From positions 1 through 64,000 of the forward strand of contig JAIXZW010000019.1 in the NCBI GenBank assembly GCA_027489375.1: 64,000 bases of DNA, given 5' to 3'. Under the pieces are notes generated by a model. That model was not told the origin of the DNA and did not search any database. It saw only the letters and a list, made by a program, of their open reading frames with translations. Positions 16,719-25,113 of the stretch are shown one piece after another; position 1 is the first letter of the stretch, and each line of letters opens with the position of its first letter. Origin of the DNA: Paracoccaceae bacterium (GTDB lineage: Bacteria; Pseudomonadota; Alphaproteobacteria; Rhodobacterales; Rhodobacteraceae). The translations under genes and the position numbers were made by a program.

Positions 16719-18296
16719 ATGCGCGATTTTCACATGCCTGGACGATCCGCGACCTATGCGGCGAACGGGATGTGCGCGACATCGCATCCGCTGGCGGCTT
16801 CGGTCGCGGTGGATGTGCTTAGGGCGGGCGGCAATGCCGTCGATGCCGCCATTGCCGGTGCGGTCCTGCTTGGAATCTGCGAGCCGCAGATGACGGGGAT
16901 CGGCGGCGATTGTTTCGTGCTTCTGAAACCCGCGGGACGCGAGGATGTGCTGGCCCTGAACGGGTCGGGCCGCGCACCGAAGGACTATTCCGCCGAGGCA
17001 ATGCGGGCGCGTGGTCTGTCGGCGGTGCCCATTCAGGGGATCGAGGCGGTGACGCTTCCCGGCGCGATGGATGCGTTTTGCCGTTTGTCGGCAGATTGGG
17101 GCAAGCTGGGGCTTGATGCCGTTCTCGCCCCTGCGATCCGCTATGCGGAGGAGGGCGTTCCCGTGGCACCCCGCGTGGCCTTTGACTGGGCGGGGGATTC
17201 CGGCGCGTTGCAGGGTGCGGCGCGGCGGTTCTATCTGCTCGACGGTCAGGTGCCTAAGGCGGGGCAGGTCTTCCGCGCGCCGGGGCAGGCCGAGGTTTTG
17301 CGCCGTGTCGCGCGCGAAGGGCGGAAAGGGTTTTACGAGGGCGAGGTGGCCGAGGATATGGTCGCGTCGCTTCGCGGCCTTGGCGGGACGCATACGCTCG
17401 AGGATTTCGCGGGCGTTGCTTGCGATTACACGCAGGCCGTGGCGGGTGATTACAAAGGGGTCGAGCTGGTCGAGCATCCGCCGAACGGGCAGGGGGCAAC
17501 GGCGATCCTGCTGGGCAATATCCTGAAGCATTTCGACATTGCGGGGATGGACCCGTGGGGCGCCGAGCGCGCGCATATCGAGGCCGAGGCGGCGAAGCTC
17601 GCCTATGATGCGCGCAACCGCTTTCTGGCCGATGCAGACCATGTAACGCGGCTTGGCCATATGCTCTTGCCCGAGACGGCGGCGCGGCTGGCGGCGCTGA
17701 TCGACCCGAAGCGGGCGATGGCCGCGCCTGCGCCCCTGTCCGAAGCGGTGCATCGGGATACGGTCTATATCACCGTGGTGGACCGCGACCGGATGGCTGT
17801 GAGCCTGATCTACTCGATCTTCTGGGGTTTCGGGGCGGGGCTGGCCTCGGACAAGTTCGGGATCAATTTCCAGAACCGCGGCGCGGGCTTTTCGCTGGAA
17901 AAGGGGCATCCCAACGAAGCGGCGGGCGGCAAGCGGCCGATGCACACGATCATCCCCGCGATGCTGCGGCAGGGCGGGCGGGTGACGATGCCCTTTGGCG
18001 TGATGGGCGGGGCCTATCAGCCGAACGGGCATATGCGGTTCCTGTCGAACCTTGTCGATTTCGGGATGGGCGTTCAGGAAGCGATGGATGCGCCGCGCAG
18101 CTTCGGGGCGCTCGACGGGATGAAGCTGGAACGCGGCTACGCGCCCGGGGTCAGGGCGCGGCTGGCGGAAATGGGGCACGAGGTTTCGGTTCCGGACGAG
18201 CCGCTCGGCGGCTCGCAAGCCATTCTGATCGGCGAGGACGGAATACTGGTCGGCGGGTCCGACCCACGGAAGGACGGGTGCGCCCTTGGCTATTGA
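16719..18296 (+). CDS. ggt: Gamma-glutamyltransferase family protein
   Basis: A 525-residue Ntn-hydrolase. The large subunit contains ATSHPLAASVAVDVLRAGGN and MTGIGGDCF. The autocleavage site precedes the small subunit at HRDTVYITVVDRD, with the Thr of DTV as probable nucleophile, followed by IYSIFWGFGAG. The C-terminal GVMGGAYQPNGHMRFLSNL is typical. It cleaves gamma-glutamyl bonds such as that of glutathione. No signal peptide is evident, so this subfamily may be cytoplasmic. ATG 16719 has GAGGGGAG 7 bases upstream. It is first in a run of five overlapping or closely spaced genes. Confidence 0.92.
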   Translation: MRDFHMPGRSATYAANGMCATSHPLAASVAVDVLRAGGNAVDAAIAGAVLLGICEPQMTGIGGDCFVLLKPAGREDVLALNGSGRAPKDYSAEAMRARGLSAVPIQGIEAVTLPGAMDAFCRLSADWGKLGLDAVLAPAIRYAEEGVPVAPRVAFDWAGDSGALQGAARRFYLLDGQVPKAGQVFRAPGQAEVLRRVAREGRKGFYEGEVAEDMVASLRGLGGTHTLEDFAGVACDYTQAVAGDYKGVELVEHPPNGQGATAILLGNILKHFDIAGMDPWGAERAHIEAEAAKLAYDARNRFLADADHVTRLGHMLLPETAARLAALIDPKRAMAAPAPLSEAVHRDTVYITVVDRDRMAVSLIYSIFWGFGAGLASDKFGINFQNRGAGFSLEKGHPNEAAGGKRPMHTIIPAMLRQGGRVTMPFGVMGGAYQPNGHMRFLSNLVDFGMGVQEAMDAPRSFGALDGMKLERGYAPGVRARLAEMGHEVSVPDEPLGGSQAILIGEDGILVGGSDPRKDGCALGY

Positions 18297-18744
18297 TTAC
18301 GATGATATCACGCAGGCGATCAAAGCCCTGTGTCATGGCGAGACGGATGCGGTGGCGCTGATGGCCACGGTGGTGTGCGAGATCCATAACCGGCATCCCC
18401 ATTCCGATTGGACGGGGTTTTACCGCGTGGTCGGGCCGGAACTCTTGAAGATCGGTCCCTATCAGGGCGGGCATGGCTGTCTGGTCATCCCTTTCAGCCG
18501 TGGCGTCTGCGGGGCTTCGGCGCGGTCGGGCAAGGTGCTGAACGTGCCGGATGTGGATGCTTTCCCCGATCATATCGCCTGTTCCTCGACCACGCGGTCG
18601 GAACTGGTGGTGCCGGTCTGGAACGGGAAGGGGCGGTTGTTGGGCGTGCTCGACCTCGACAGCAACACGCCTGCGGCCTTTACCAAGGCCGACGAGGATT
18701 GGATCGTGCCGCTTCTTGCCGAAGTCTTTGCAGGGGCGGAGTGA
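18286..18744 (+). CDS. msrC: GAF-domain free methionine-(R)-sulfoxide reductase
   Basis: A 152-residue single GAF domain. HSDWTGFYRVVGPELLKIGP, QGGHGCLVIPFSRGVCG and HIACSSTTRSELVVPVW match fRMsr (MsrC), with three Cys in the catalytic positions. fRMsr reduces free methionine-R-sulfoxide using thioredoxin. The start is TTG 18286 (MAIDYDDITQ); the frame has no ATG or GTG before the conserved part. The start lies 11 bp inside the gamma-glutamyltransferase gene and the stop overlaps the next ATG, so expression is coupled. Confidence 0.9.
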   Translation: MAIDYDDITQAIKALCHGETDAVALMATVVCEIHNRHPHSDWTGFYRVVGPELLKIGPYQGGHGCLVIPFSRGVCGASARSGKVLNVPDVDAFPDHIACSSTTRSELVVPVWNGKGRLLGVLDLDSNTPAAFTKADEDWIVPLLAEVFAGAE

Positions 18745-19127
18745 TGCGCGGGTCGTGCCTGTGCGGAGCGGTGGTGTTTTCGTCGGATGCAGCCTTGCGT
18801 CCCGTGATCGCCTGCCATTGCGGCCAGTGCCGCAAGACGAGCGGGCATTTCTGGGCGGCGACGAGCGTGCCGACAGCCTCGCTTTGCTTCGAGCGGGACG
18901 AGGGGCTGGCATGGTTCCAGTCCAGCGCCGGGGCGCGGCGGGGGTTCTGCAAGACCTGCGGGTCGAGCCTGTTCTGGGAGCCGACGGGGGGTGACACCAC
19001 CTCGATCGGGGCGGGGACGATCGACGGGGAAACGGGCGTCAAGGTCGAGTGCCACTGGTATGTGGCAGACAAGGGCGATTATTACGATGTGACGGACGGT
19101 CTGCCGCAATTCGCGCGCGGGTCCTGA
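18744..19127 (+). CDS. GFA-family (glutathione-dependent formaldehyde-activating-like) protein, copy 1
   Basis: A 127-residue zinc protein of the GFA/CENP-V family. The ligand pattern is CLCGAV at residues 5-10, CHCGQCRKTSGH at 25-36 and FCKTCGSSLFWEP at 69-80. The family prototype was described as condensing formaldehyde with glutathione; most members have no proven substrate. ATG 18744 overlaps the preceding stop (TGATG). Its place behind gamma-glutamyltransferase suggests a glutathione-related role, which is inference. A paralogue lies at 22874-23260. Confidence 0.88.
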   Translation: MRGSCLCGAVVFSSDAALRPVIACHCGQCRKTSGHFWAATSVPTASLCFERDEGLAWFQSSAGARRGFCKTCGSSLFWEPTGGDTTSIGAGTIDGETGVKVECHWYVADKGDYYDVTDGLPQFARGS

Positions 19128-19143
19128 GACGGGAGACGGGCGA

Positions 19144-20040
19144 ATGGCGGATATCACCTTGCTGGATGGCGGGATGGGGCAGGAACTGGTGGCGCGGTCG
19201 GGCGACGAGCCGACGCCGCTGTGGGCAACGCGGGTAATGCTCGATCATCCGCATCTGGTCCGTGCGATCCACGACGACTACTTCGCCGCAGGGGCGACGG
19301 TGGCGACCACGAACACCTATGCGATCCACCATGACCGGCTGGAGCCGTTCAACCTCGACCACCTTTTCGCCGATCTGCACGCGCGGGCGCTGGCCGAGGC
19401 GCGGGCGGCCCGCGATGCGCATGGCTCGGGCCGGATTGCGGGGTCGATGGGGCCGCTGGTTGCTACCTATCGCGCCGATGTCACCCTGCCCGTGGCCGAG
19501 GCGGAGCCGAAATATGCCGAGATTGCCCGCATCCTCGGGCCAGAGGTCGATGTGATCCTGCTCGAGACGATGGCGAGTGTCACGCAGGCAGAAGGCGCGC
19601 TGCGCGGGGCGCAGGCGGCGGGCAAGCCCGTCTGGCTGTCGGTAACGGTGGATGATCGCGACGGAACCAAGCTGCGCTCGGGTGAACCCGTGGCCGATCT
19701 GAAGCGGCTGGTGGATGCCTATCATCCGGCGGCGGTGCTGGTGAACTGCTCGGTTCCCGAAGCGATGGCGGCGGCGATGGCCGTGGTGGCGGGCTTCGGC
19801 GTGGCCTTCGGTGCCTATGCCAACGGGTTCACGCATATCTCGGACGGGTTTCTGGAAGACAAGCCCACGGTCGCGGCATTGACCCATCGCCATGACCTGA
19901 CGCCGCAGAAATACGTGGATTTCGCGATGGGCTGGGTGGGACAGGGCGCCACCATCGTCGGCGGTTGCTGCGAGGTCGGTCCTGCGCATATCGCGGCACT
20001 TTCGCAGGCGCTGCGGGCGGCGGGGCATCGGGTGGTGTGA
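19144..20040 (+). CDS. Homocysteine S-methyltransferase family protein
   Basis: A 298-residue BHMT/MmuM-type methyltransferase barrel. It starts with LLDGGMGQELVARSG. NCSVPEA (near residue 200) and GGCCEVGPAHI (near residue 277) supply the three zinc-binding cysteines that activate homocysteine. The methyl donor may be S-methylmethionine, betaine or another methylated compound and cannot be told from sequence. It lies 16 bp after the GFA gene; its stop overlaps the GTG start of the pseudouridine synthase gene. With Met-sulfoxide reductase nearby this points to methionine salvage. Confidence 0.9.
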   Translation: MADITLLDGGMGQELVARSGDEPTPLWATRVMLDHPHLVRAIHDDYFAAGATVATTNTYAIHHDRLEPFNLDHLFADLHARALAEARAARDAHGSGRIAGSMGPLVATYRADVTLPVAEAEPKYAEIARILGPEVDVILLETMASVTQAEGALRGAQAAGKPVWLSVTVDDRDGTKLRSGEPVADLKRLVDAYHPAAVLVNCSVPEAMAAAMAVVAGFGVAFGAYANGFTHISDGFLEDKPTVAALTHRHDLTPQKYVDFAMGWVGQGATIVGGCCEVGPAHIAALSQALRAAGHRVV

Positions 20041-20696
20041 GCCTGCTTCCCGATTTCAGCTACGATCCCCCATCGGGCGACCCCGTCATCCTTTACGAGG
20101 ATGCGCGGATCATCGTGGTGGACAAGCCTTCGGGCCTCTTGTCGGTGCCTGGCAAGCTGGAGGGGCGGGAAGATTGCCTCATGACGCGGCTCGAGGTGTT
20201 TCGGCCCGGCGCGCTGCTGGTCCACCGGCTGGACTGCGACACCTCGGGCGTGATGATCTTTGCGCGGGACAAGGTGGCGCAGGGGTTTCTGGGGCAGGAG
20301 TTCGAGAAGCGGCGGGCGAAGAAAAGCTACATCGCGCGGGTGGCGGGGGTGATCGCAACCGATGGGGGACGGATCGACCTGCCGCTTTGTGCCGATTGGG
20401 ACTATCGCCCGCGACAGAAGGTCGATTACGAGCGGGGGCGTCCCGCTGTCACCGACTGGGAAGTGGTCAGCCGTGGCACGGACGAAACCCGCGTGCGGAT
20501 GTTCCCGCAGACGGGGCGGAGCCACCAGTTGCGGGTGCATATGCGCGAATTGGGCCATGCGATCCTCGGCGATCCGATCTATGCCGAAGGGGGGGCGCGC
20601 GACTATCCGCGTCTGATGCTGCATGCCGAGACGCTGGCCCTGCACCACCCCGAGACGCGGGCTTGGGTGGAGTTTTCGGCGGTCTGTCCGTTCTGA
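20037..20696 (+). CDS. RluA-family RNA pseudouridine synthase
   Basis: A 219-residue pseudouridine synthase. It has ILYEDARIIVVDKPSGLLSV, the catalytic motif LLVHRLDCDTSGVMIFAR (the Asp of RLDCDTSG is the nucleophile) and FPQTGRSHQLRVHMRELGH. It is closest in size to RluA itself, which modifies 23S rRNA U746 and some tRNAs; the RNA target here is not certain. There is no S4 domain. GTG 20037 overlaps the previous stop (GTGA) and places the start just before the conserved part. It is last in the five-gene run. Confidence 0.88.
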   Translation: MSLLPDFSYDPPSGDPVILYEDARIIVVDKPSGLLSVPGKLEGREDCLMTRLEVFRPGALLVHRLDCDTSGVMIFARDKVAQGFLGQEFEKRRAKKSYIARVAGVIATDGGRIDLPLCADWDYRPRQKVDYERGRPAVTDWEVVSRGTDETRVRMFPQTGRSHQLRVHMRELGHAILGDPIYAEGGARDYPRLMLHAETLALHHPETRAWVEFSAVCPF

Positions 20697-20702
20697 TTTC
20701 GC

Positions 20703-20788
20703 CCCTCACCACGGGGAGGGAAGTGCATGGCTTTCTCTTGTCGCGCTGGCCGTGCCGCTGCGAGGTGAGTATTTGGGCCAAGGTGAAA
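20703..20788 (+). repeat. Intergenic repeat, copy 2 (composite form)
   Basis: A left block CCTCACCACGGGGAGGGA (20704-20721) is followed about 45 bases later by the core GAGTATTTGGGCCAAGGTGA (20767-20786) and then AAGGGCAG. Copy 4 has the same two-part layout. It lies between RluA and the OYE-like gene, both on the plus strand. Nothing else was recognised in this 203-bp gap. Confidence 0.75.
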
Positions 20789-20899
20789 GGGCAGCGCGGG
20801 GCGCGGCAGGGCGGAACTTGACCAATACGTGTCGCGGGTGAAGGCGGAAGCGGGAGTTGCGGCGCGTTAGGGTGGCGAGGCAACGCAGGGAAATGCCGC

Positions 20900-22873
20900 A
20901 TGGAACACCGCCACCTTTTGTCGCCCATCGAACTGCGCGGGACGAAACTGCGCAACCGCATCGTCTTTGGTGCCCATACCAACAACATGGCCGAGGGTGG
21001 TCTGCCGGGGGCGCGGACGGCGGGGTATCTGCTGGAGCGGGCGCTGGGCGGGGCGGCGATGATCGTCTGCGAACCGGTGCCGGTGCATCGGACGGGGGTG
21101 CTGACGCGGGGCAATTTCCTGCATGGCACGGATGAGGTGATCCCGCACTTCCGCAAGGTGACGGAGCCTGTGAAAGAGGCGGGGGCGGTGATCCTGCAAC
21201 AGCTTTACCACGTGGGGGCGCATGGGGATTCGGACCTGAGCTTCCAGCCGCACTGGTCGCCCTCGGGCGGGCCGAGCTATCACGATTCGGACGGCTCGCA
21301 TAAGGTGACGGAGGCCGAGATATGGGAGTTGATCGACGCCCATGTCGCCGCCGCCCTGCGCTGCAAGAAGGCGGGGTTTCAGGGGGTAGAGGTCTGGGCG
21401 GCCTATCACTCGCTTCTCGACCAGTTCTGGACGCCTTGGAGCAACAAGCGCGATGACCAGTGGGGCGGCAGTCTGGAGAACAGGACGCGCTTTTCGCGGA
21501 CCATCATCGAACGCATCCGGCGCGAATGCGGCGAGGATTTCATCGTCGGGCTGGCGGTCAGCACCTCGGATGCGACGGATGTGACGCTGTCGGTCGAGAA
21601 CCTGCTGGAAACCATCGCGCTGCATGATGCGACGGGGCATGTGGATTACGTGACCTGCGGGCATGGCGGGTATCTGGATTTCGAGCGTTTGATGCCGACC
21701 TTCCTGTTCGGCGAGAAGCTGACGGCGCCTGTGACCGAGCAGATCAAGGCGGTGGTCAAACATGCCAAGGTGACGTCCGAAGCGCATGTGCGCACGCCCG
21801 AAAACGCCGAGAGCGTGATCGCGAGCGGGCAGGCGGATATGGTGTCCATCGTGCGGGGGCAGATCGCCGACCCGCATCTGGCGCGCAAGACGATGGAGGG
21901 GCGTGCCGAGGATGTGCGGGGCTGCATTTCCTGCAACCAGATGTGCTGGGGGCGGCGGTCGCGGGATTACTGGATCTCCTGTCTGATCAACCCGAGCGCG
22001 GGGCGCGAATGGGAATGGGGCGGGGACCGCTTCACCCCTGCGGCGGTGAAGAAGTCGGTCTTGGTCGTCGGCGGTGGTCCTGCGGGGCTGGAGGCGGCGC
22101 GGGTCGCGGCAGAGCGCGGGCATCGGGTGGAACTGGTCGAGGCTTCGTCGCAGCTTGGCGGGCAGTTCCGGCTGGCGGGGATGCAGCCGCGGCGCGGGCA
22201 GATCATGGACCTGATCGGCTGGTATGAGCGGCAGTTGGACAAGCTTGGTGTGACGGTGCGGCTGAACACCTATCTCGACGATGCCGAGGTCGCGGCGCTT
22301 GGAGCCGACGAGGTGGTGATCGCCACGGGATCGCTGCCCGACGGCACGGGCTTCCAGCGCTGGCTGCCCGAGGCAGAGGCGTTGCCGGGGATCGAGGCGG
22401 GGAACGTGTGGTCGCCCGAAGAAGTGCTGCGGCGCGAGGCGCGGCTGGGTGATGCGGTCGTCGTCTATGACGAGGGTGGCAACTGGCGCGGCGTCGGCAC
22501 GGCATGGGCGCTGGCGGAGCAGGGCAAGAAGGTGATCGTGGTGACACCCGACCCCTTTGTCGGCAAGGAGATCGCCCGCACCTCGGCGGATGGTCCGGCG
22601 CGGAAGCGGTTGGCCAAGGCGGGGGCCGAGATGCTGGTGGAGCATATCATCACCCGCTGGCACGGGAACGGGGTGACGGTGCGGTCGATGCTGACGGCCG
22701 AGGAGCGGACGATTGCCGCCTCGGCCCTTGTCATGGCGACGACGAACGTGGCCTTTGACCCCTTCCCCGAAGCGATTGCGGGCAAGGTGCTGCACCGGAT
22801 CGGCGATTGCGCGGCCCCGCGTCAGGCACCCTATGCCTTTCATGAGGGGCGCAAGGTGGGGATGGCGGTCTGA
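20900..22873 (+). CDS. NADH:flavin oxidoreductase / FAD-dependent oxidoreductase (TMADH/2,4-dienoyl-CoA reductase architecture)
   Basis: A 657-residue protein in three parts: an N-terminal old-yellow-enzyme barrel with FMN (RNRIVFGAHTNNMAEGG, QQLYHVGAHG), a 4Fe-4S cluster site (CISCNQMCW...C near residues 348-365), and a C-terminal FAD/NAD(P)-binding module (VLVVGGGPAGLEAARVAAERGH near residue 390; VVIATGS later). This architecture is shared by trimethylamine dehydrogenase, dimethylglycine/N-methylproline demethylases and dienoyl-CoA reductase. The substrate is not readable, but neighbouring GFA and aldehyde dehydrogenase genes would suit an N-demethylase releasing formaldehyde. Confidence 0.88.
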   Translation: MEHRHLLSPIELRGTKLRNRIVFGAHTNNMAEGGLPGARTAGYLLERALGGAAMIVCEPVPVHRTGVLTRGNFLHGTDEVIPHFRKVTEPVKEAGAVILQQLYHVGAHGDSDLSFQPHWSPSGGPSYHDSDGSHKVTEAEIWELIDAHVAAALRCKKAGFQGVEVWAAYHSLLDQFWTPWSNKRDDQWGGSLENRTRFSRTIIERIRRECGEDFIVGLAVSTSDATDVTLSVENLLETIALHDATGHVDYVTCGHGGYLDFERLMPTFLFGEKLTAPVTEQIKAVVKHAKVTSEAHVRTPENAESVIASGQADMVSIVRGQIADPHLARKTMEGRAEDVRGCISCNQMCWGRRSRDYWISCLINPSAGREWEWGGDRFTPAAVKKSVLVVGGGPAGLEAARVAAERGHRVELVEASSQLGGQFRLAGMQPRRGQIMDLIGWYERQLDKLGVTVRLNTYLDDAEVAALGADEVVIATGSLPDGTGFQRWLPEAEALPGIEAGNVWSPEEVLRREARLGDAVVVYDEGGNWRGVGTAWALAEQGKKVIVVTPDPFVGKEIARTSADGPARKRLAKAGAEMLVEHIITRWHGNGVTVRSMLTAEERTIAASALVMATTNVAFDPFPEAIAGKVLHRIGDCAAPRQAPYAFHEGRKVGMAV

Positions 22874-23260
22874 TCACTCGGCCAGTCGCTGCGGCGCGGG
22901 GTCGAGGATGTCGTACCAGTCGGGCTTGTCGGCGACGTGGATGTGTTCGCCGATGGTCAGGCCCGTTGGCGGGTCCAGCGTGCCGATGGTGACGTAGACG
23001 CGGTTTCCGGGATCGGCCTGCCAGAAGAGCGAGGCACCGCATATGGGGCAGAAGGCGCGTTTGGCTTCGGACGAGGATTGGAACCAGACGGGGTCGCCCG
23101 TGACGGTCAGTTCCGAAGGGCGGCAGGCGGTGAGGGCGGCCATGCTCCCCGTCCATCGCGCGCATTGCGAGCAATGGCAGAGCGTGACGGCGGGAAGCGG
23201 GTCTTCGCTGTCGATCCGGTACGTGACGGACCCGCACAGGCAGCGGCCGGTTGCGTTCAT
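22874..23260 (-). CDS. GFA-family protein, copy 2
   Basis: A 128-residue zinc protein of the GFA/CENP-V family. CLCGSVTYR, TLCHCSQCARWTG and FCPICGASLFW give the Cys ligands. It shares only the family pattern with copy 1 (18744-19127). ATG 23260 has GGGGGAG 6 bases upstream, which decides against a longer frame starting further upstream. The stop touches the stop of the convergent OYE-like gene. The aldehyde dehydrogenase gene upstream is on the same strand, 107 bp away. Confidence 0.88.
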   Translation of the reverse strand: MNATGRCLCGSVTYRIDSEDPLPAVTLCHCSQCARWTGSMAALTACRPSELTVTGDPVWFQSSSEAKRAFCPICGASLFWQADPGNRVYVTIGTLDPPTGLTIGEHIHVADKPDWYDILDPAPQRLAE

Positions 23261-23367
23261 GGAATACTCCCCCTTTCGGGGGAGAGCGTTCACGGGTGCG
23301 TTGCGGTTCCATATGCGCCGATCTGCCGCGCCGTGAACCTGACCCTACGGGCCAATGCAGCGGGCGG

Positions 23368-24819
23368 TTATTCTGCGGCGACCGTCGTGTCGTAGCCGGA
23401 GATGGATTTCACTTCGAGGAACTCCTCCAACCCCCAGACGCCGCCTTCGCGGGCGCGGCCCGAGGATTTGACTCCGCCGAAGGGCGATCCTGCGCCGCGC
23501 GATTTGCCGTTCATTTCCACCATGCCCGAGCGGAGTTGCCGCGAGAGGCGGTTGGCGCGGGCGGCATCGGTCGTCTGGACGTAGTTGGTGAGGCCATAGG
23601 GCGTGTCATTGGCGATGCGGACGGCTTCTTCCTCGGTCTCGAAGGGGATGATCGACAGGACGGGGCCGAAGATTTCCTCGCGTTCGATGGTCATGCCGGG
23701 TTTGACATCGGCAAAGACGGTGGGGCGGACGAAGTAGCCCTTGTTCATTCCTTCGGGCAGGCCGAGGCCGCCTGCGACGAGGCGGGCGCCTTCGGAAATG
23801 CCTTTCTGGATGTAGCCTTGGATCTGGTCCCACTGGCGTTTGTTGACCACGGGGCCGATGTGCTTGCCCGGTTGCAGGGCGGGGCCGACGGGGATGGCAT
23901 TGGCGATTTCGGCGGCCTTTTGCACGGTCTGTTCATAGACCGAGCGTTCGACGAGCAGGCGCGAGGGCGCGTTGCAGGACTGGCCCGAGTTGTCCATCAT
24001 CCGGCGGACGGAGCGGAGGACGGCGCGGTCGTCGGCATCGGCGAACAGGAGGTTCGCGCCCTTGCCGCCGAGTTCGAGCGTGACGCGCTTGAGGCTTTCG
24101 GCGGCGGCTTTGCTGATCGCCTTGCCCGCGCGGGTCGAGCCGGTGAAGGAGATCATCTCGACATCGGGGTGCGACGACAGGGTTGCCCCCACCCCCGCGC
24201 CATCGCCGTTCACAAGGTTGAACACGCCCGCAGGGATGCCCGCGTCATGGCAGAATTCGGCGAAGAGCATCGCGTCGAGGGGGCTTTCCTCGGAAGGTTT
24301 CAGGACGCAGGTGCAGCCTGCGAGCATCGCGGGAATGGCCTTGAGCGCGATCTGGTTCATCGGCCAGTTCCACGGGGTGATCAGGCCGACCACGCCGATG
24401 GGTTCCAGCGCGATCATGGCGCCGGGAGCGTGGTCGCCGAGCGGGCGGAGCCAGTGGATCTGGTCAAAGGCCTTAAGGAAATTGGTCAGGTGCCAAGGCA
24501 GGCAGGGGGCCTGTTCGGAACGGGCGAAGTCGATCGGCGCGCCCATTTCGAGTGCGATGGCATGTGCCATTTCCTCGGCCCGCTTTTCGTATTGGGTCAG
24601 GATGCCCGCGACGAGTTCCTTGCGCCGTGCGGGGGGTGTTGCGGCCCAAGCGGGGAAGGCGGCCTTGGCTGCGGCGACGGCGGCTTCGGTGTCGGCGGCG
24701 CTGCCCAGCGAGATGATGGCGCAGGTCTCCTCGGTCGAGGGGTCGATGACGGGGTGGTCATTCGGGGTGACGGGGGCGACCCAGCGGCCGTTGATGTAGA
24801 AGTCGCGCTTGATGAGCAT
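23368..24819 (-). CDS. Aldehyde dehydrogenase (NAD(P)+-dependent)
   Basis: A 483-residue ALDH. The oxyanion and nucleotide-binding region is TPWNWPMNQIALKAIPA, the general base lies in LELGGKGANLLF (near residue 250), and the catalytic cysteine in NSGQSCNAPSRLLV (near residue 285). EEIFGPVLSIIPF follows. It oxidises aldehydes to acids; the specific substrate is unknown. Because genes for a possible formaldehyde-releasing enzyme and a GFA protein are adjacent, an aldehyde-detoxification role is possible. The upstream gap of 294 bp to the peroxiredoxin gene holds both divergent promoters. Confidence 0.92.
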   Translation of the reverse strand: MLIKRDFYINGRWVAPVTPNDHPVIDPSTEETCAIISLGSAADTEAAVAAAKAAFPAWAATPPARRKELVAGILTQYEKRAEEMAHAIALEMGAPIDFARSEQAPCLPWHLTNFLKAFDQIHWLRPLGDHAPGAMIALEPIGVVGLITPWNWPMNQIALKAIPAMLAGCTCVLKPSEESPLDAMLFAEFCHDAGIPAGVFNLVNGDGAGVGATLSSHPDVEMISFTGSTRAGKAISKAAAESLKRVTLELGGKGANLLFADADDRAVLRSVRRMMDNSGQSCNAPSRLLVERSVYEQTVQKAAEIANAIPVGPALQPGKHIGPVVNKRQWDQIQGYIQKGISEGARLVAGGLGLPEGMNKGYFVRPTVFADVKPGMTIEREEIFGPVLSIIPFETEEEAVRIANDTPYGLTNYVQTTDAARANRLSRQLRSGMVEMNGKSRGAGSPFGGVKSSGRAREGGVWGLEEFLEVKSISGYDTTVAAE

Positions 24820-25113
24820 GGCAGCCTCCTGCGGAGAATTTGATCATATTTTGACAGCAGGGGCTGGGTCATGCAACCGCGATACGACAGGAAAAGGTCG
24901 CGAACCGACCCCGCCTTGCCGGAACGGCGGAGTTGCGCGCAGCGGGCGGGGAGCGAGGCGGTTTCGTCAAAGCCCGCCAGATTGGAACGAAGATGCGGAA
25001 AAGGGCGCGTCTTGCGGGCGGCTGTTCTCTTTTGACGGGGGGTATTCTAAAAGGGATGAAACTTCGTTCCGTTTCGCATATGTCCTTTGCCAAGCCACCA
25101 ACAGGAGAGCGCC

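Noticed and set aside
20900-22873. Calling the OYE-like protein 2,4-dienoyl-CoA reductase (fadH)
   Set aside because: The architecture fits, but active-site residues decisive for dienoyl-CoA reductase could not be confirmed, and neighbours do not include beta-oxidation genes.
24820-25113. TTGACG followed by TATTCT before the peroxiredoxin gene as a sigma-70 promoter
   Set aside because: The spacing between the two elements is only about 5 bases, far too short for a sigma-70 promoter.
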